64,000 bases of DNA from Heterostelium multicystogenum (taxonomy: Eukaryota > Evosea > Eumycetozoa > Acytosteliales > Acytosteliaceae), in contig RCNN01000010.1 of the NCBI GenBank assembly GCA_003667245.1, positions 62,001-126,000 of the forward strand. The letters are read 5' to 3'. Shown one piece after another: positions 21,676-33,848 of the stretch. The number at the start of each line of letters is the position of its first letter. Position 1 is the stretch's first letter. The position numbers and the translations under genes are program-made. Under the pieces are notes generated by a model that searched no databases, was not told where the DNA came from, and saw only the letters and a list, made by a program, of their open reading frames with translations.

Positions 21676-23163
21676 TTATGTACAAGAAAAAATGCTTGAT
21701 TGTTGAAACTGTTTATGAGTTGTCGTTGGAGGTATCTTTTTTAATGAGAAATGATGTTGTGGGATCAAGCTGTGTGAATAGATGTGTGAAGAAAGAATTA
21801 AAGATGGTGAAAGACTTCTCTTTATATTGGAAGGCGAGGTCGTTAAGTAGTCAACTGGATATTTTTCGGTGCCAACACTATAGCTATAGCTATCAATTCG
21901 GTCAAAAATGGGTGAGCAATACATATATGAGGATTGAAGAATATTGGATGAGCAGGAAGCCTGCATCCAGTATTCTTTCATTGAAAGTGATTCAATTGGT
22001 TGGAATTGAATTGGGAATCCAGACTCTTTGTCCCAAAGTGGTGAGCAAGAGTACGGTTTTGCATGGCTTGAGTGGACGACCTAGTGGTTGAATTTCCCAA
22101 CGATAGACCTTGACGGTGTCGATGGTCATAAACTCATTACGATGTTTTGTGTTCAAACTGAAGAACTCTTCGGTGTACTCTACCTACGAAAGGTTTTTGG
22201 TGCACGTCTGATCTTCTTGATTTTCCGTATCCAGCTGTAGGTAAGTGCTGTACTCTTTGAGGATCAGTTGAATGTGTTGTTCATCCTCATTGTCAACCCA
22301 ACAAGGAACTGACATTGCTGTTGGACCGTTGCTGATTGGAATAACGAAGTGCATTATGGATATCCTGCTTGTTTCTTCTCTTCTTCCTCTTCGTCATCTT
22401 TGTCGCTATAGGCTTCATTCTCATCGTCAGTTTCAACATAGAATTGATTCTTTGTTGGTGTACCATTACTGGTGCCATTTGCGCCGCATATATCTTTAAT
22501 AGGAACTTGTAATGGATGGGTAGGAGAATGTGGGAGGCATTAAGTCCTCAAATTCATCAAGCAACGAGAGATCGCTTGATGATGAGCCACCATCGCTTTC
22601 ATCAAAAATCGTGTGACTCTTCGTCGTCATCATCTTCTTCTTCATCGTCATCATCATCGTCATGTGCAAAGATAGACTTTCTGACAACAAGAGATGAGGA
22701 ACTCTTTCTCAAGTTGTAATTATTTTGCTCAAAGTCAGACTCATCGTCTTCATATTCAGATGACGAATCATCATCATACTCTGTAGTTTGATCATTGGTC
22801 AAGCTTTCTTCTTCAGAGTCTAAGTCGCTCTGCTCTTCGTCAGTGGATGATGACTGCAAGTTTAAGGATTCTTCGTCCGAATCACAGAGTGAGTCTCTAT
22901 TTTTCAAATTTGTTGTTGGAAGACCTAAGATGGTGATGATCGCCACTAGACTCTTTTTCATCCTCACTACTGTCAGTTGATGATGCAATTACATCGCTGT
23001 TTGAATTGGCTGACTTTTGAAAGTGGTGAAGCTGTCCAAAATCAAAAAAGATATTTGGTGAAGCAATGTGGTGGTTGGGTGAACAACCCATGAGTGTGTC
23101 TGCTGCGCTAGACATGGTTGCGGTGGTTGATTGATGCTTAAACTGTGGCATCAATGTATTCAT
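21676..23163 (-). CDS. Unrecognised protein with acidic Ser-rich N-terminal half
   Basis: Not recognised. Start is ATG at 23163 (MNTLMPQFKHQSTTATMSSA). The first half is acidic and Ser-rich: SNSDVIASSTDSSEDEKESS, SSSTDEEQSDLDSEEESLTN and a D/E run of about 20 residues near 22630. It crosses frames near 22925 (CCTAAG) and in the GATGATGATG repeat. The second half looks folded: MHFVIPISNGPTAMSVPCWV, DNEDEQHIQLILKEYSTYLQ, VEYTEEFFSLNTKHRNEFMT and IDTVKVYRWEIQPLGRP, then LGQRVWIPNSIPTN. The last frame ends at TAA 21676 with a Ser/His-rich tail. The acidic half resembles chromatin or nucleolar proteins, but that is composition only. It is convergent with the GATA gene, 157 bases away. Frameshifts make the exact protein uncertain. 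Confidence 0.6.
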
Positions 23164-26100
23164 AATAAGTAAGAAGGTTGGGAGGGGAGTAGGTGTTCTT
23201 GGTGATTGGGTTTCGTACTGCTATAAGTTTTGTTTACTACTACTAAGTGCTATTAAATATTATATAATAAATATATATAGAAAATATATATAATAATTTT
23301 ACTTTTTACCAAAATAAGTTGGTTTTAAAATAATTCATACAACTATCTGTATAATGACTCTGGAATTGATGACAACCTGCTTCTACTGGGATTACTGATA
23401 AAATGATTTGATTATTTTCAAGAGGTGACAAGGCCATTATAATTATAAGATCAAAAGACAATTGGTTTGGTTTGTTTTTAATTAATGGTGCTTTTTTGGA
23501 GGAGTGTAGTTGTGCTAAAGCTTAAGATGCTGCTTCTACTTTTGTTGATATATATTTACAAGTATACTTTATATAACTAAAATAATACTAATTACTAATT
23601 ACTAATGATAATAAATAATAATATTGTTATTTAAAATGAAATGGTCTGATTTTAATTGGTGATGGATAGTTTGAAATGATTGCTTGTTGGATTGATGTGA
23701 TCAATTGTTTTTGACAGATGCTGCTAAGTAACTACAACTATATAGTTATACTATTAGAGTAAAATATGTTAATTCTAAATTAATTAATTAAAATTTAATT
23801 AGTATTCAAGGAATATTTGTTTAGGAAAATAATAAAATAGAAGTTGAAAGCAACAATATTGTAGAGTAACTATTAGTATATTTTGAATACAGTTTTTGTG
23901 TGTTCGTGTTTTGCATTTGTGTTGGTGTTTTTGTTGCTCGTGCCAATAATATTAATTGTTTGTGTGGAAGAGGGGTGTTACAAATGTTATTGGGTGTATT
24001 GAGGGAACGAATATAAATATAATAAGGGTATATAAATAAATAATTTATTAAAAACTATGATTAGATCTATTCAGCCAAATATTAAATTAAATTATGGATA
24101 TAAGTAATAGACAGATTTTTGAATTGCTAATATTGTTAGTCTTTGAATTAATAAATTCACAGTCGCTGTGTTGAGTTGGATCTATTTATCCGCTAGATAC
24201 GTGTTATTGGGTTTATTAATGTTGCAAGTAGAGATAAGATTATATTTTGTATTCACACAGTATAATTTAATTTGAAGGGAAAGAGTATGAATGTGAATGT
24301 TGAACAATCAAGATCACATACAAAAACAATAAATAAATTCCTATACTATTGATTATAATTGTACAAATTGTTTGTTTTTCTATATTATTTATATTTGTTT
24401 AATCGATTATTTGCTATCTTTGCTTTAAAAGGTGAAGAAACAAGATATAGTTATTTGGTTTTTGGAGGTATAATATTATTATTTTATATACTAACAATTA
24501 ATATTTTTGATTGTTTTTGAGGGCAGAAGTGAGCTCTAATGTTTATTTTAGAGTTATTGTTGTTGGACTGGTAAATAAGAAGTTGGAATGAATGAAATTT
24601 GTTTTTTAATTAATGTTCTTACAAAACAAAATAATAATTGTGTTTTGTTTTGTTTTTTTCGTTTAATGATGAAATGAATGAATGTGAAATTAATAAGAAA
24701 TGAGATCGATTAAAATTTATATATTTTTTAATTTTTTTGTTCTTCAATATTCGGTGCAGGTGTGCAATGGTGTTTTTTTTTGTTGTTTTTCTTATTTATG
24801 TATGAATGATTAAACAACCACCACATTTTGCAAATATTAATAATGGTGTTATTACTATTGGTAAAAATAAGAAAAGGTAGACAGATAGTAGAATGAATGA
24901 ATGTGGTGTGTGTATATGTATGAAGAAGTGATATGAATGTTGATAAAATTGTATAATACTGTAAATGTAAATTTAACTTATTAATGTATCATCTGCAATA
25001 ATACTCTATCAAATATAAATATGAATATGCTCTTTTTGTATTGAGTAACCTGATATTATTAATTGCGCCAATATCAATATCAGTCAAACCAATTAAATGA
25101 GTATGTATGTAATAGATTATATGATCACACTGATATGTTTGTTTGTATTATATTAATAATATTTGATCATATTCAATGTAATTGTGAAGTCCTGTCAATA
25201 CATTGATGGATTGATTGATTGATTTTGATTGGAATGATGGGTAACTATACTATGACATGCAATACTGCTTGATGGCAATTGACAATTACCTTTCGTAGAT
25301 GTTTTCTTCAGCACTCTATATTGTTGCCAAACACTATACAATGGTGATTAGGTCAATGTCTAATTCTTTATCTTATTTTTGTTTTTACAATCTTATTTGG
25401 TTATTTTGTTTTAATTGATTTATAGATGATTGATTTGCTTTGTTTTGCTTTATTATTTGTGAATGAATATATTGTATTTTTTATTTTAAAAAATGGTACT
25501 GTAAATGCAAGTCAAGAATGTTTTATTCAAGAGCAACCCAAACAATAACCCAAAAATTTAATTTTTTATAAAAATTTTATTCTTTGAAGATTAATGAAAA
25601 GACAATTGCCTCCGTAATAAACGTTAGAGAATTTATCTCTAACAAACTTGGAATTTTGGTTCCAGATTTTCAACCGCAACACTTAAACATCACATCATAA
25701 TAATTCAATTACTGATCAATTATTTATTTAAAAGATGTTCTTGTTTGTACTTATTGATTGAATAAACAAAAATAAAAAATACAAAGAAAAAACAACAAAA
25801 TAACAACAAAAAAACAACAATCATATCTTATAAGGAAATTGAGTTCAATCCAAGACATACTGCTATTTGAATTTCTTTTCATTATATGTTTGTCCACTCC
25901 AGAGTAACACAAACTCTGGAAATATATACATGTCAAATATCTTGAGTTATAACAACATGTCTGCGGCTTATTTCATTGAACCTATAGGTTGGAACAATAC
26001 AGAGGCTCGGAACAAGTATTACATTTCTATCATATTATTTGTAAATTTTTGGTGGAAAGAAACGGTACTGTGGTGGTTTGTTTAAAAATAATTTAAATAA

Positions 26101-26524
26101 AATTATAAAAATAAATAAATTATGTTTTTTATTTTTTGTTTTTTTTTTTGGTTTGTATTTTTCCACACACACTAAAAAATGAACTACTGTTGTTTGAATG
26201 TTAATAGTATTATTTAGTTGCAACCGAACTACGTACTCACATAGTTCTAACACTAAGAAATAAATATTTAGTTAGTTATTTATATGAAGAGATAGATGCT
26301 ATAGGTGGAGCGCTGTGGACTTATAAGTCGATATATTATTTTTAAATAATAACAAGCACACACACTGTCGAAGAGAGTGTGTTGTGTTAGATTACACCTA
26401 CACCACCTTCTCTTAGTTAAGTACACACACCACACTATACTTCACCGCAAGTAGCCTAGTCTAGTAGCAATAGCCATAGTGGGAGAAGTCGTAGTTGACC
26501 CCTTGTTGAAACATTTAAAGTACA
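23164..26524. other. Gene-poor A/T-rich region
   Basis: 3.4 kb between two divergent genes with no accepted gene. Open frames at 25751-25936, 25867-26085 and 26035-26253 overlap one another on both strands and are F/I/Y-rich, as expected of A/T-rich DNA. A small perfect hairpin lies at 25623-25643. The part nearest 26524 (26290-26520) is less A/T-rich, with CACACA/GTGTGT runs, and is probably the promoter and leader of the IPT-ankyrin gene. Confidence 0.5.
25623..25643. repeat. Perfect 8-bp hairpin with 5-base loop
   Basis: GTTAGAGA, loop ATTTA, TCTCTAAC, in an otherwise featureless region. It is followed after a few bases by a mixed-composition stretch. It may be a chance palindrome in A/T-rich DNA. 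Confidence 0.4.
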
Positions 26525-29500
26525 ATGGAGCAAATTAATTATAGTCCTCATATCGCAAGTATGTGTTTGTTTAAAAAAAAAACCTAGTGTTTTGGAATTT
26601 GGATCAGCCAAACTACTAAATTGGGTGTGTGTGCGAAAGATAATGATGTAATATTAATATATTTTTCTAAAAATAAACAATAGGATTAATTTCCAAAAAA
26701 GAGAATGAAATAATTGAATTTGTCAGTGGAAAAAGGATACCAAAGCCAATGGTGGTGTCGTCCATCCCTTCGTCTGTCTGTTCAAAGTCACCGCTGGTCA
26801 TTCGTGGCGAGGGCTTGAAGCCCTTCCCTGCAATGTCTAGATACCTCGTCGTCCAGTTCATTCCAACATCGGCCACCAATGACCATGAACCAAAGTCCGT
26901 GTCAAACATCGATATCAATCCATGTTGTGACAAGTGTGTCGTGGTTGTCGTCCCTGAGGTCAATCCAGGAACTTACAACGTCCGTGTAGGATTCAATTGC
27001 AGAAAGATGGAGCAGGCCTTCCAGAGTGATAAATTGGTTCAGACTCTAAAGATTGATCCATTTGAGGAATTGAAGCATCAGCATCACGCTCAGCAACAAC
27101 AGCAACAACAACAGCAGCAACATGCCCAACAGCAAGTCCAACAATTACAGCAACAGCAACAACATCACCACCAGCACCAACACCACCATCACACACCGAA
27201 TGGACATATCGATCAAGAAATGCATATAGACTTAAATGCAGCTGTGGCTGCACATGAGGAGGCCCAACATCAGCAACAGCATCATGAGCATCACCACCAC
27301 GCTGAAATTTTTAATGACAGAGCCATCTGAAGCAATAGATGTCCAAACATCAACATCATCATCACCACCATGGCGAACAACACGTTGATCAGCATCATGA
27401 TGAGCACATGGAAGAGATGGACCATATTCACCAAGGACACGATGCTGGTGGACTTCAGATATCAGAAGAGCCAATGAGCGACACAAACCACACTCACCAT
27501 CTCATCACGCCCACAGCAGCAACAAAATCATCACGAAGAGGAGCATCATCAACAGCAGCAGGCCCTTCAGCATGGTGGCATTGAAATAGAGGCAATCGAT
27601 AGCCATGAAAGCACACCTGTTCAGCACCATATTGAAGAGGTTCAGGCATGTACACGAGGAGCAAACCACAACAGCAACCAATTCACCACATCCACGAACA
27701 CGTCGATCAGCAACAAATTCACCAGGATCAACAACATATAGAACAAATTCATCTTGTACAAAATAGCAATAATGGTGGAGGAGTTTTAATGGAAGAAGAT
27801 ATAGTCGATGAACACCACCCACATCATCATGTACAATCACAAATCATGCACGAAACTGTTTCGTCTGTACCAATTACAACCACAACAACCACAACTACTA
27901 CATCGACTGTTGCAACCAATCACCACCAGCCACAATATGAAAGTTGAAGACGAGTATATTGTATGGAGCAATGTTATTATTGTCCAAGTCGAAACAGCCA
28001 AGCACGAAAAAACCATAGGAAAGCGTGGATCGGTCTCTCAGTCTGGAAAGCGCAAGAAGGTAAAGTCCTCAAAGAATGGAGAGGCAGTGCCAGTAAATCA
28101 ACCTCTAAGTGATGAGCTTTTCAACCAAATTCTCACTGGAGACGTCGAAATGGTTCGCCAACACATCGACCAAAAGACACAGGAGACCAAAGTTTTTGAT
28201 TTTGACAAGCGGGATGAAGAGGGATTCACTCCACTTCACTATGCATGTGCTTACAACTGGAATGGTTTGGTAGAGTACTTCTTAAAGAGTGGCGCCGATT
28301 ATAATAGAGCGGACAACGAAGGTTGGACACCACTTCACTGGGCAGTCAAAGCAAACAACATAGAAGCAGTACAACTGCTTCTTGCATTCGGTGCAGACCA
28401 GTCTGTTCCCAACTACTCACGCCAGTATCCAGTGGAGATGGCTCATGACAAAGGTTACAGCCATATGGCTGCAACACTTCAGGGAATCACAGAGCAAGAG
28501 TACAAAAAAGCAAATGCAGAGTCGTTTGAAACACCACTCTCCATACTCGCCAACACTTCTGTTCAGAGTGACAACCATCATTCTGCAGACTATAAGCTAC
28601 TCTCAAGCATGGATATGAGCCATACGTTCCTACCGATAACTTTGCATATAAATCAGGTATACTTGAAAAGCACAACACTATCAAGTTTATCCAATCGGCC
28701 GAAAAGTTGGGATTAACAGCTGACCATCGTGCTGCACTCATGCAAGCTTTCCGTTCACTGCGGACACTTCGTTACCGTTTGTTTTGGATTATGCTGAGCA
28801 ATCCCTTTTCACAAGTTTTGCGAGTGGGATTCTGAAGGTATACACTTTATTGTCCATAATAGCAAAGGATTGCTTGATGTACTTGGTCTCTACTTTGGAT
28901 TGCGTGGAAGTAACTCTGCAGTTGATTGGATGAGCCATCTTGCGCGTAGAAAGAGCCCAATGAAAAAGGATATTGCCAACTCGAATGGTGGTGATATATG
29001 GACCAATCTAAGACAGGATACATTCAACTCTTCAACCAATCTCGATAAGCTGAAAGACATTACCTCAGAGAAGAAAGAAAAGACAAAGCGCGCTTCCTCA
29101 AAGAAAGGTGCAAGCATCGAGCACCAGCAAGAAGGAGTTGTTGAAACTGCTGGAGGACTAGAATTGAATACCTCTCACGATATGTCAATTGACTTAAAGA
29201 CAGAAGACCAGCACATGGACTTGCCCAATATGACAAGTGATGAGGCTGCACATTTAGCAGCAACCTCATCACAACATCAAATGCAGCAACAACACGACGT
29301 TCATAGCACAGATCCTCATATGGCAGGTGATACTATAGTTTCTTAGCCAAGAAACAACAGCAAAACCATCTGTTCAGCAACAACCAACAGAAGGAACACC
29401 ATTACAACAACATCAACTTAGTCATCATGAAATGGAGAATGAAGTGAATGACGTATTGCCAGATCAACACCAACATATTCATAATAATCCTCACCAACAT

Positions 29501-29836
29501 CATGAGGATGTTGACCATCAACAATATCAACAAAATTCTCACGAACCTTTACCAGCATCACCCACACCAAATAGCCAAGATTTTACAACAAATACAAACA
29601 TACCACATGTGGAAGAAGAAGTGGAACATCACCACCAACATCAACAAGAACAACACAATTCACCCTTAGAATCGAATATCGAATCTACCATAAATGAACA
29701 ACAACAACATGACCATCACATCAATCAAACTGATCAAACTACTCTCAACACAGTTGCAGTGGAATCAAATGACCAACAACAACAACAACAACAACAATCT
29801 GTAATTGAAGATAGCGAAGATCACATTGATGAATAA
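26525..29836 (+). CDS. Large IPT/TIG-ankyrin regulator with Gln/His-rich linkers and HSF-like segment
   Basis: Probable nuclear regulator. Exon 1 (MEQINYSPHIA) splices at GTATGT to LISKKENEIIEFVSGKR. An IPT/TIG-like domain follows (about residues 36-125: VVSSIPSSVCSKSPLVIRGE through NPGTYNVRVGFNCRK). Then come about 300 residues of Gln/His-rich sequence that switches frame at several repeats. A basic NLS-like stretch (GKRGSVSQSGKRKKVKSSK) precedes three ankyrin repeats (DEEGFTPLHYACAYNWNGLV, DNEGWTPLHWAVKANNIEAV, NYSRQYPVEMAHDKGYSHMA). Downstream is ADHRAALMQAFRSLRTLRYR and, after frame breaks near 28780-28810, CEWDSEGIHFIVHNSKGLLD with VLGLYFGLRGSNSAVDWMSH. This segment matches the pattern of the HSF DNA-binding fold (W...G..F.V.N...VL..YF...N.S.....L). 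The tail is His/Gln/Glu-rich to TAA 29836. IPT next to ankyrin recalls CAMTA factors, but no CG-1 domain or IQ motif is seen. Ankyrin part certain; IPT good; HSF-like tentative. Confidence 0.8.
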
Positions 29837-30036
29837 ATATTAATATTTATATGTTACAATAAACCTACTATTTGCAAACCAAAGTAAGCTCATGCATCAA
29901 AAAAACTCCATTTAGATGTTTTTTTCGTCTTTTATTTTTTTTATTTAATTTTAATTTTCTTTTCTTTTCATTCACACTCCTTTGATCAAATTATCATTTT
30001 TATTACTGTAACATTGCTTGTTTCAATAACACTAAA

Positions 30037-30622
30037 ATGTTAACAAGATCATTTGTCAACTGCTTAAATAGATCTATTGCAGTCAGATCAAGCTTGTCTG
30101 GAGTTAGATCATATTCATCACAGGAATCAGATATAGTCACTTCATACAAGACATCGACAGAGATATTCGGTAGAGAGTTTCCAAATGCTGATTCAACTAG
30201 ACCAACTTCAATAGAAGATCTTCTCATCGAATACGTTGACCCATACAAGAAAGAGCCTGTTGCCGAAACTTATTATAGATTTACTGAACCAAGAGGTATT
30301 TAGACTTGTGAAGTGCACCTGTGTGTTAAAAACAATAGTAACTGGGTACTTACTCTACTTGCATTCTTATTATAGATGGATATACTGTAGAGAAGTTTTT
30401 AAAGAAAATAGGTAGAGGATGTGAAGCACACGTCGAGCACTTCCCAACATGGGAGGATTTGATGAATGCTAACTCCAACAAGATGAAACATGTAAATCAA
30501 ATATCAGTACAGAATAGAAAATGGATTTTACATTGGGTTGAGCAATGGAAGCAAGGAAGAAACCCAGTATTAATTTCAAAATCTAAATCTATTGCTAAAA
30601 AGAATACAAAGAAAGGAGAATA
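30037..30622 (+). CDS. Mitochondrial small ribosomal subunit protein mS41 (IGR motif)
   Basis: Mitoribosome small-subunit component (Fyv4/mS41 family). The N-terminus MLTRSFVNCLNRSIAVRSSL followed by SGVRSYSSQ is a typical mitochondrial presequence (Arg/Ser-rich, no acids). Exon 1 continues to YYRFTEPRG and a GTATTT donor (about 30298). After an intron of about 75 bases ending TTATTATAG comes DGYTVEKFLKKIGRGCEAHV, containing the diagnostic IGR, then EHFPTWEDLMNANSNKMKH, SVQNRKWILHWVEQWKQGRN and a Lys-rich tail ending KKNTKKGE, with TAA at 30620. The domain and its position after the presequence fit the family. The SABATH gene lies convergently about 200 bases downstream. No frame break. Confidence 0.87.
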
Positions 30623-30821
30623 AGAATAGTATGAAATATAATAATATAATAAATGCATTACAAATAGTATATAATACAACAGTAAGATCTCTAGATGGCA
30701 AGAATTACAATCAATCTTTTAAACTTGGCAACCATGTAGCACGAATGAGAAATGGAGGAATCACGCGATTTTGTTTGTTTAAATTAAATAATTTATTAAA
30801 AGTATAAAGATATGATCGTTA

Positions 30822-31989
30822 TTAACATGAAGCACTACCAGAATGGTCACTCGAATTAACGGGTGTCTTCTCCATAACGACCATATAGTAATTGTGTGGA
30901 ATTGAACCATGTTGTGGATTTTGAGTAAAATATTGGATGAAACGGTTGTAATATTCTTGCCATACTCTTTCTCTATCTTTTTCGTTGATAATATTTGACT
31001 TCCATGTTGGTTCAGTGAATGCACTAAATCCGCGGAATAATTTTTTCAGCAAAGTATTTGGCTCCATGCGACTGGATAAGTGGTTGGAAGGGACATGATG
31101 TAGATCTGATATCACTATATACCATTTGTAAACCATGTTCGTATACCTTTGGACTGGCTAAAGCTGTTTGGATATCATCTAGTCCATAGAAGCGGAATGG
31201 GTAAACCATTTTATCAGCTTCTTCTACTGTAATATAATTATCTTGGGCTAAAGACTCCCAGATACTCTTTACTACATGATAAAACATTCTACATTTTTCG
31301 AATCCATTGTTGTCATCTGAAAGGAAGTTGGAAACAAAAACTCCACCAACAGTCAACTCTTTAGCCTATTGCATTAGTTAGTAACAATAGAATTATTATA
31401 GTTTAAGGTATATACATACACGTTGAGATAGAATAGTAATTAAATCTAAAAACTGTTTTCTTTTTTCCATAATTTCTTTAGATTTTCATCTTCGGTATGA
31501 GCGTAGTAAATTGTGTTTTTGAAAGTGGATGTGAGCTTCGAAGCCCAATGGAAACAATTGAAACCAATAGAAAAGTGAATTGAGTTTGAGGGAAAAACAT
31601 TGTCATATAAAAGAACGACCAGAGGCCATTGTGAAAATATTATCTGAAATCTTTCTGTAGCTATCTGGGCTATTATAGACTTCCATGAATAATTGGCTGA
31701 AATCGTTTTGTGGAAGATCATTGTGGTACACAGAAATATTTACTTCAGATAATCTCTTTCTAATTTGACTGATAATTGTGGATATTGGGAGCAAAGAAGA
31801 TCTACCGTGTGAACATCCAAAGTCGGAAATATTGAATGATGTAAAATCAGAGTCTTTTAAAGAATTATTGTAAGGACTGGACAACCAGCAATCGATACCT
31901 TTGTAGATTACATCCAGATTTTTTTGGATTGTAAGTTGTTGTGTTGAAGAGTTGTCGTTATAATCGGTGGTCATCGGTTGGTTTGTCAT
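30822..31989 (-). CDS. SABATH-family S-adenosylmethionine carboxyl methyltransferase
   Basis: Methyltransferase family best known from plants (salicylate, jasmonate, IAA methylation) and also present in dictyostelids; substrate here unknown. From ATG 31989: SAM-binding motif ISDFGCSHGRSSLLPISTII, then VYHNDLPQNDFSQLFMEVYN (family NDLP.NDFN.LF), NIFTMASGRSF and, after a one-base shift near 31612, YDNVFPSNSIHFSIGFNCFH with WASKLTSTF. After an intron (about 31370-31440): KELTVGGVFVSNFLSDDNNG, ITVEEADKMVYPFRFYG and the helical cap. A second shift in AAAAAA near 31043 leads to LLKKLFRGFSAFTEP...EYYNRFIQYFTQNPQ and TAA 30822. The SS.WLS aromatic motif is seen as FHWAS. The two shifts are interpreted as sequence errors because the protein is otherwise colinear with the family. 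Cytosolic; no signal peptide. Confidence 0.86.
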
Positions 31990-33362
31990 TTTGGAATATT
32001 AATAATAATATAAGGATAAATAAATAATATATATTATATAAGTATATAGATAATTTTTATAACTGGAAAGTTTTAAATAATTATAATGTTGATGTCAACA
32101 AAAATTTAAAAAGGAATTTATACTAAAATAATAAATGTAAATGGTGAAGTTGATAATGATCTTCAGTTACCGGTTAGTTTCAAATAAAAATGGATATTTG
32201 TAGATGGCTATTAGTAGAAGAGCAATTAAGGAAACGGAATAGAGCTATATTTTATGTAAGTTCGTAAGTTAATTATTTAATTAATTAATTTATATTATAT
32301 GAGTTGGGTATGCCGTATAATTTCATATGTGTTTGAATTATAATGAATAAATATTACTTGAAATATTATTATGATAAAATATAAGGTTCAAGATAAATGC
32401 AATAAATTTATGTATATTGGAAAAAAACAATGATGTTACAATAGAGGTGGAAATATAAGATATATTAAAAAGTTAATTTGACAATTGATAATTATACAAG
32501 ATATTATGATAATAGACACTTGTCTGATCTGCTATCAACAATTTCGTTATGATAAATATATCGATCAAAAAGTGATTATCTGAAATAGTAAAAAGAAAAG
32601 ATTGTTTAAAACATTAAGAAAAGGGATTTGGATTTGGAATTGAATACGATTAGATAAGTGGAATTTTGTTTAAAAACATCGAGATTAAATAGTGACGATT
32701 TGAAGAAAGCAGTGACCACTTCACTTGTGCATCTGCAGTAAACTATAGATAGATGAGTTGTCGGACTGTAAGTAGACCAATATTTATAGACATTGTCATT
32801 ACTTATTTTATTGTCATTACAATACACACAGTGATGTTGCCATCCCAGTTAGGATTATCGTAGAGGGTTCCGTATTCTGTAGTGATATAAATGATATCTT
32901 ATTGGTGTGGTATACTTTGGTGTGGGTTATGTGGAAATTGGAGTGACTAATGGGGGTGGAGTGAGTGAACAAATGAAATGTATAATAAAAGATCAAATTG
33001 ATCAACCGATTGTAAAGACAAATAAACATGGATACACTAACTCGAATGTGCGAGACAATATCTAAATAAGACAAGTGTCAGTGCTCAAATCAGATCATTC
33101 TCGAACCACACCATATTCTCTGTACGACGGGTATGGTTAGAGAGAACACCTACTGTTTCTTTTTGAAATGAAGTATACTATTGAAAATTTTAATATGTCT
33201 AAAAAAGTTGATTATTTTCCATTACTTGTATGATAGTATTAAAATTAGGGAATAATTGTAATTAATTAGATATTTAATTGGTGTGGTGTGATTGTTTATC
33301 TCTTGATTGACATGTTTGGTGTGTGGTTAATAAAAGTTAATATTAGATTGCATTTTAGATAG

Positions 33363-33848
33363 ATGGTGGATTGGAGTATTAGATTGATGTTGGTGGTAGT
33401 GGTGGTGGTGGTGTGGCAATTGCAATCAATCAACTAAATTTCCTTTTTCCATACTCCATAGGACATGGACAACATCATCAATCCAAAAGTCAATCCAATG
33501 GAACAAATAATATATTAAAATCAGATATTAATTATAACGACACAGTAAAGATAAATAGGAATAAATGATTGGGGGGTTCTTATGATAATAAGATTAAAAT
33601 CATACTGTGATGAGTTGAAGACAACCAAGGGAAATACAAAATACAAACATTTAATCCTATTTGTAACCCTATTGCTGTTAATGATATGGGAGTGTTTGAT
33701 TATAGATGTTTCTCCATAATCTAGTAGCTTGACAATAGTTCTAGATTTTTTTATTAAGTTTACTAAACCCTCAAGGATTGAGGTATCTATTAAATTGAAT
33801 GGAAAAAACGAAATTGTAGTAGCAAATAGCAATATCACTATCAACATT
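33363..33848 (+). pseudogene. Possible broken gene for a short secreted protein (doubtful)
   Basis: Fragments read as protein but not in one frame. ATG at about 33363 gives a hydrophobic leader (MVDWSIRLML then Val-rich). After a possible acceptor TTTTTCCATACTCCATAG (ends 33461) comes HGQHHQSKSQSNGTNNILKS with DINYNDTVKINRNK and a stop. Further on, NQGKYKIQTFNPICNPIAVN with DMGVFDYRC is followed, in the next frame, by FIKFTKPSRIEVSIKLNGKN and EIVVANSNITINI with TAA at 33848. The last two stretches have amino-acid choice like real extracellular beta domains. The opposite strand is also open over 33521-33847. It may be a damaged gene, an error-ridden gene, or chance. Confidence 0.25.

Noticed and set aside
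25867..26253. Overlapping open frames on both strands
   Set aside because: Mutually antisense, aromatic-rich, no promoter-like or splice context.
30592..30807. Open frame overlapping the end of mS41
   Set aside because: Starts inside the mS41 coding sequence in another frame and runs into the SABATH 3' side; no independent start.
33521..33847. 108-residue minus-strand open frame
   Set aside because: Antisense of the better plus-strand fragments; Ile/Phe-rich composition typical of A/T-rich DNA.
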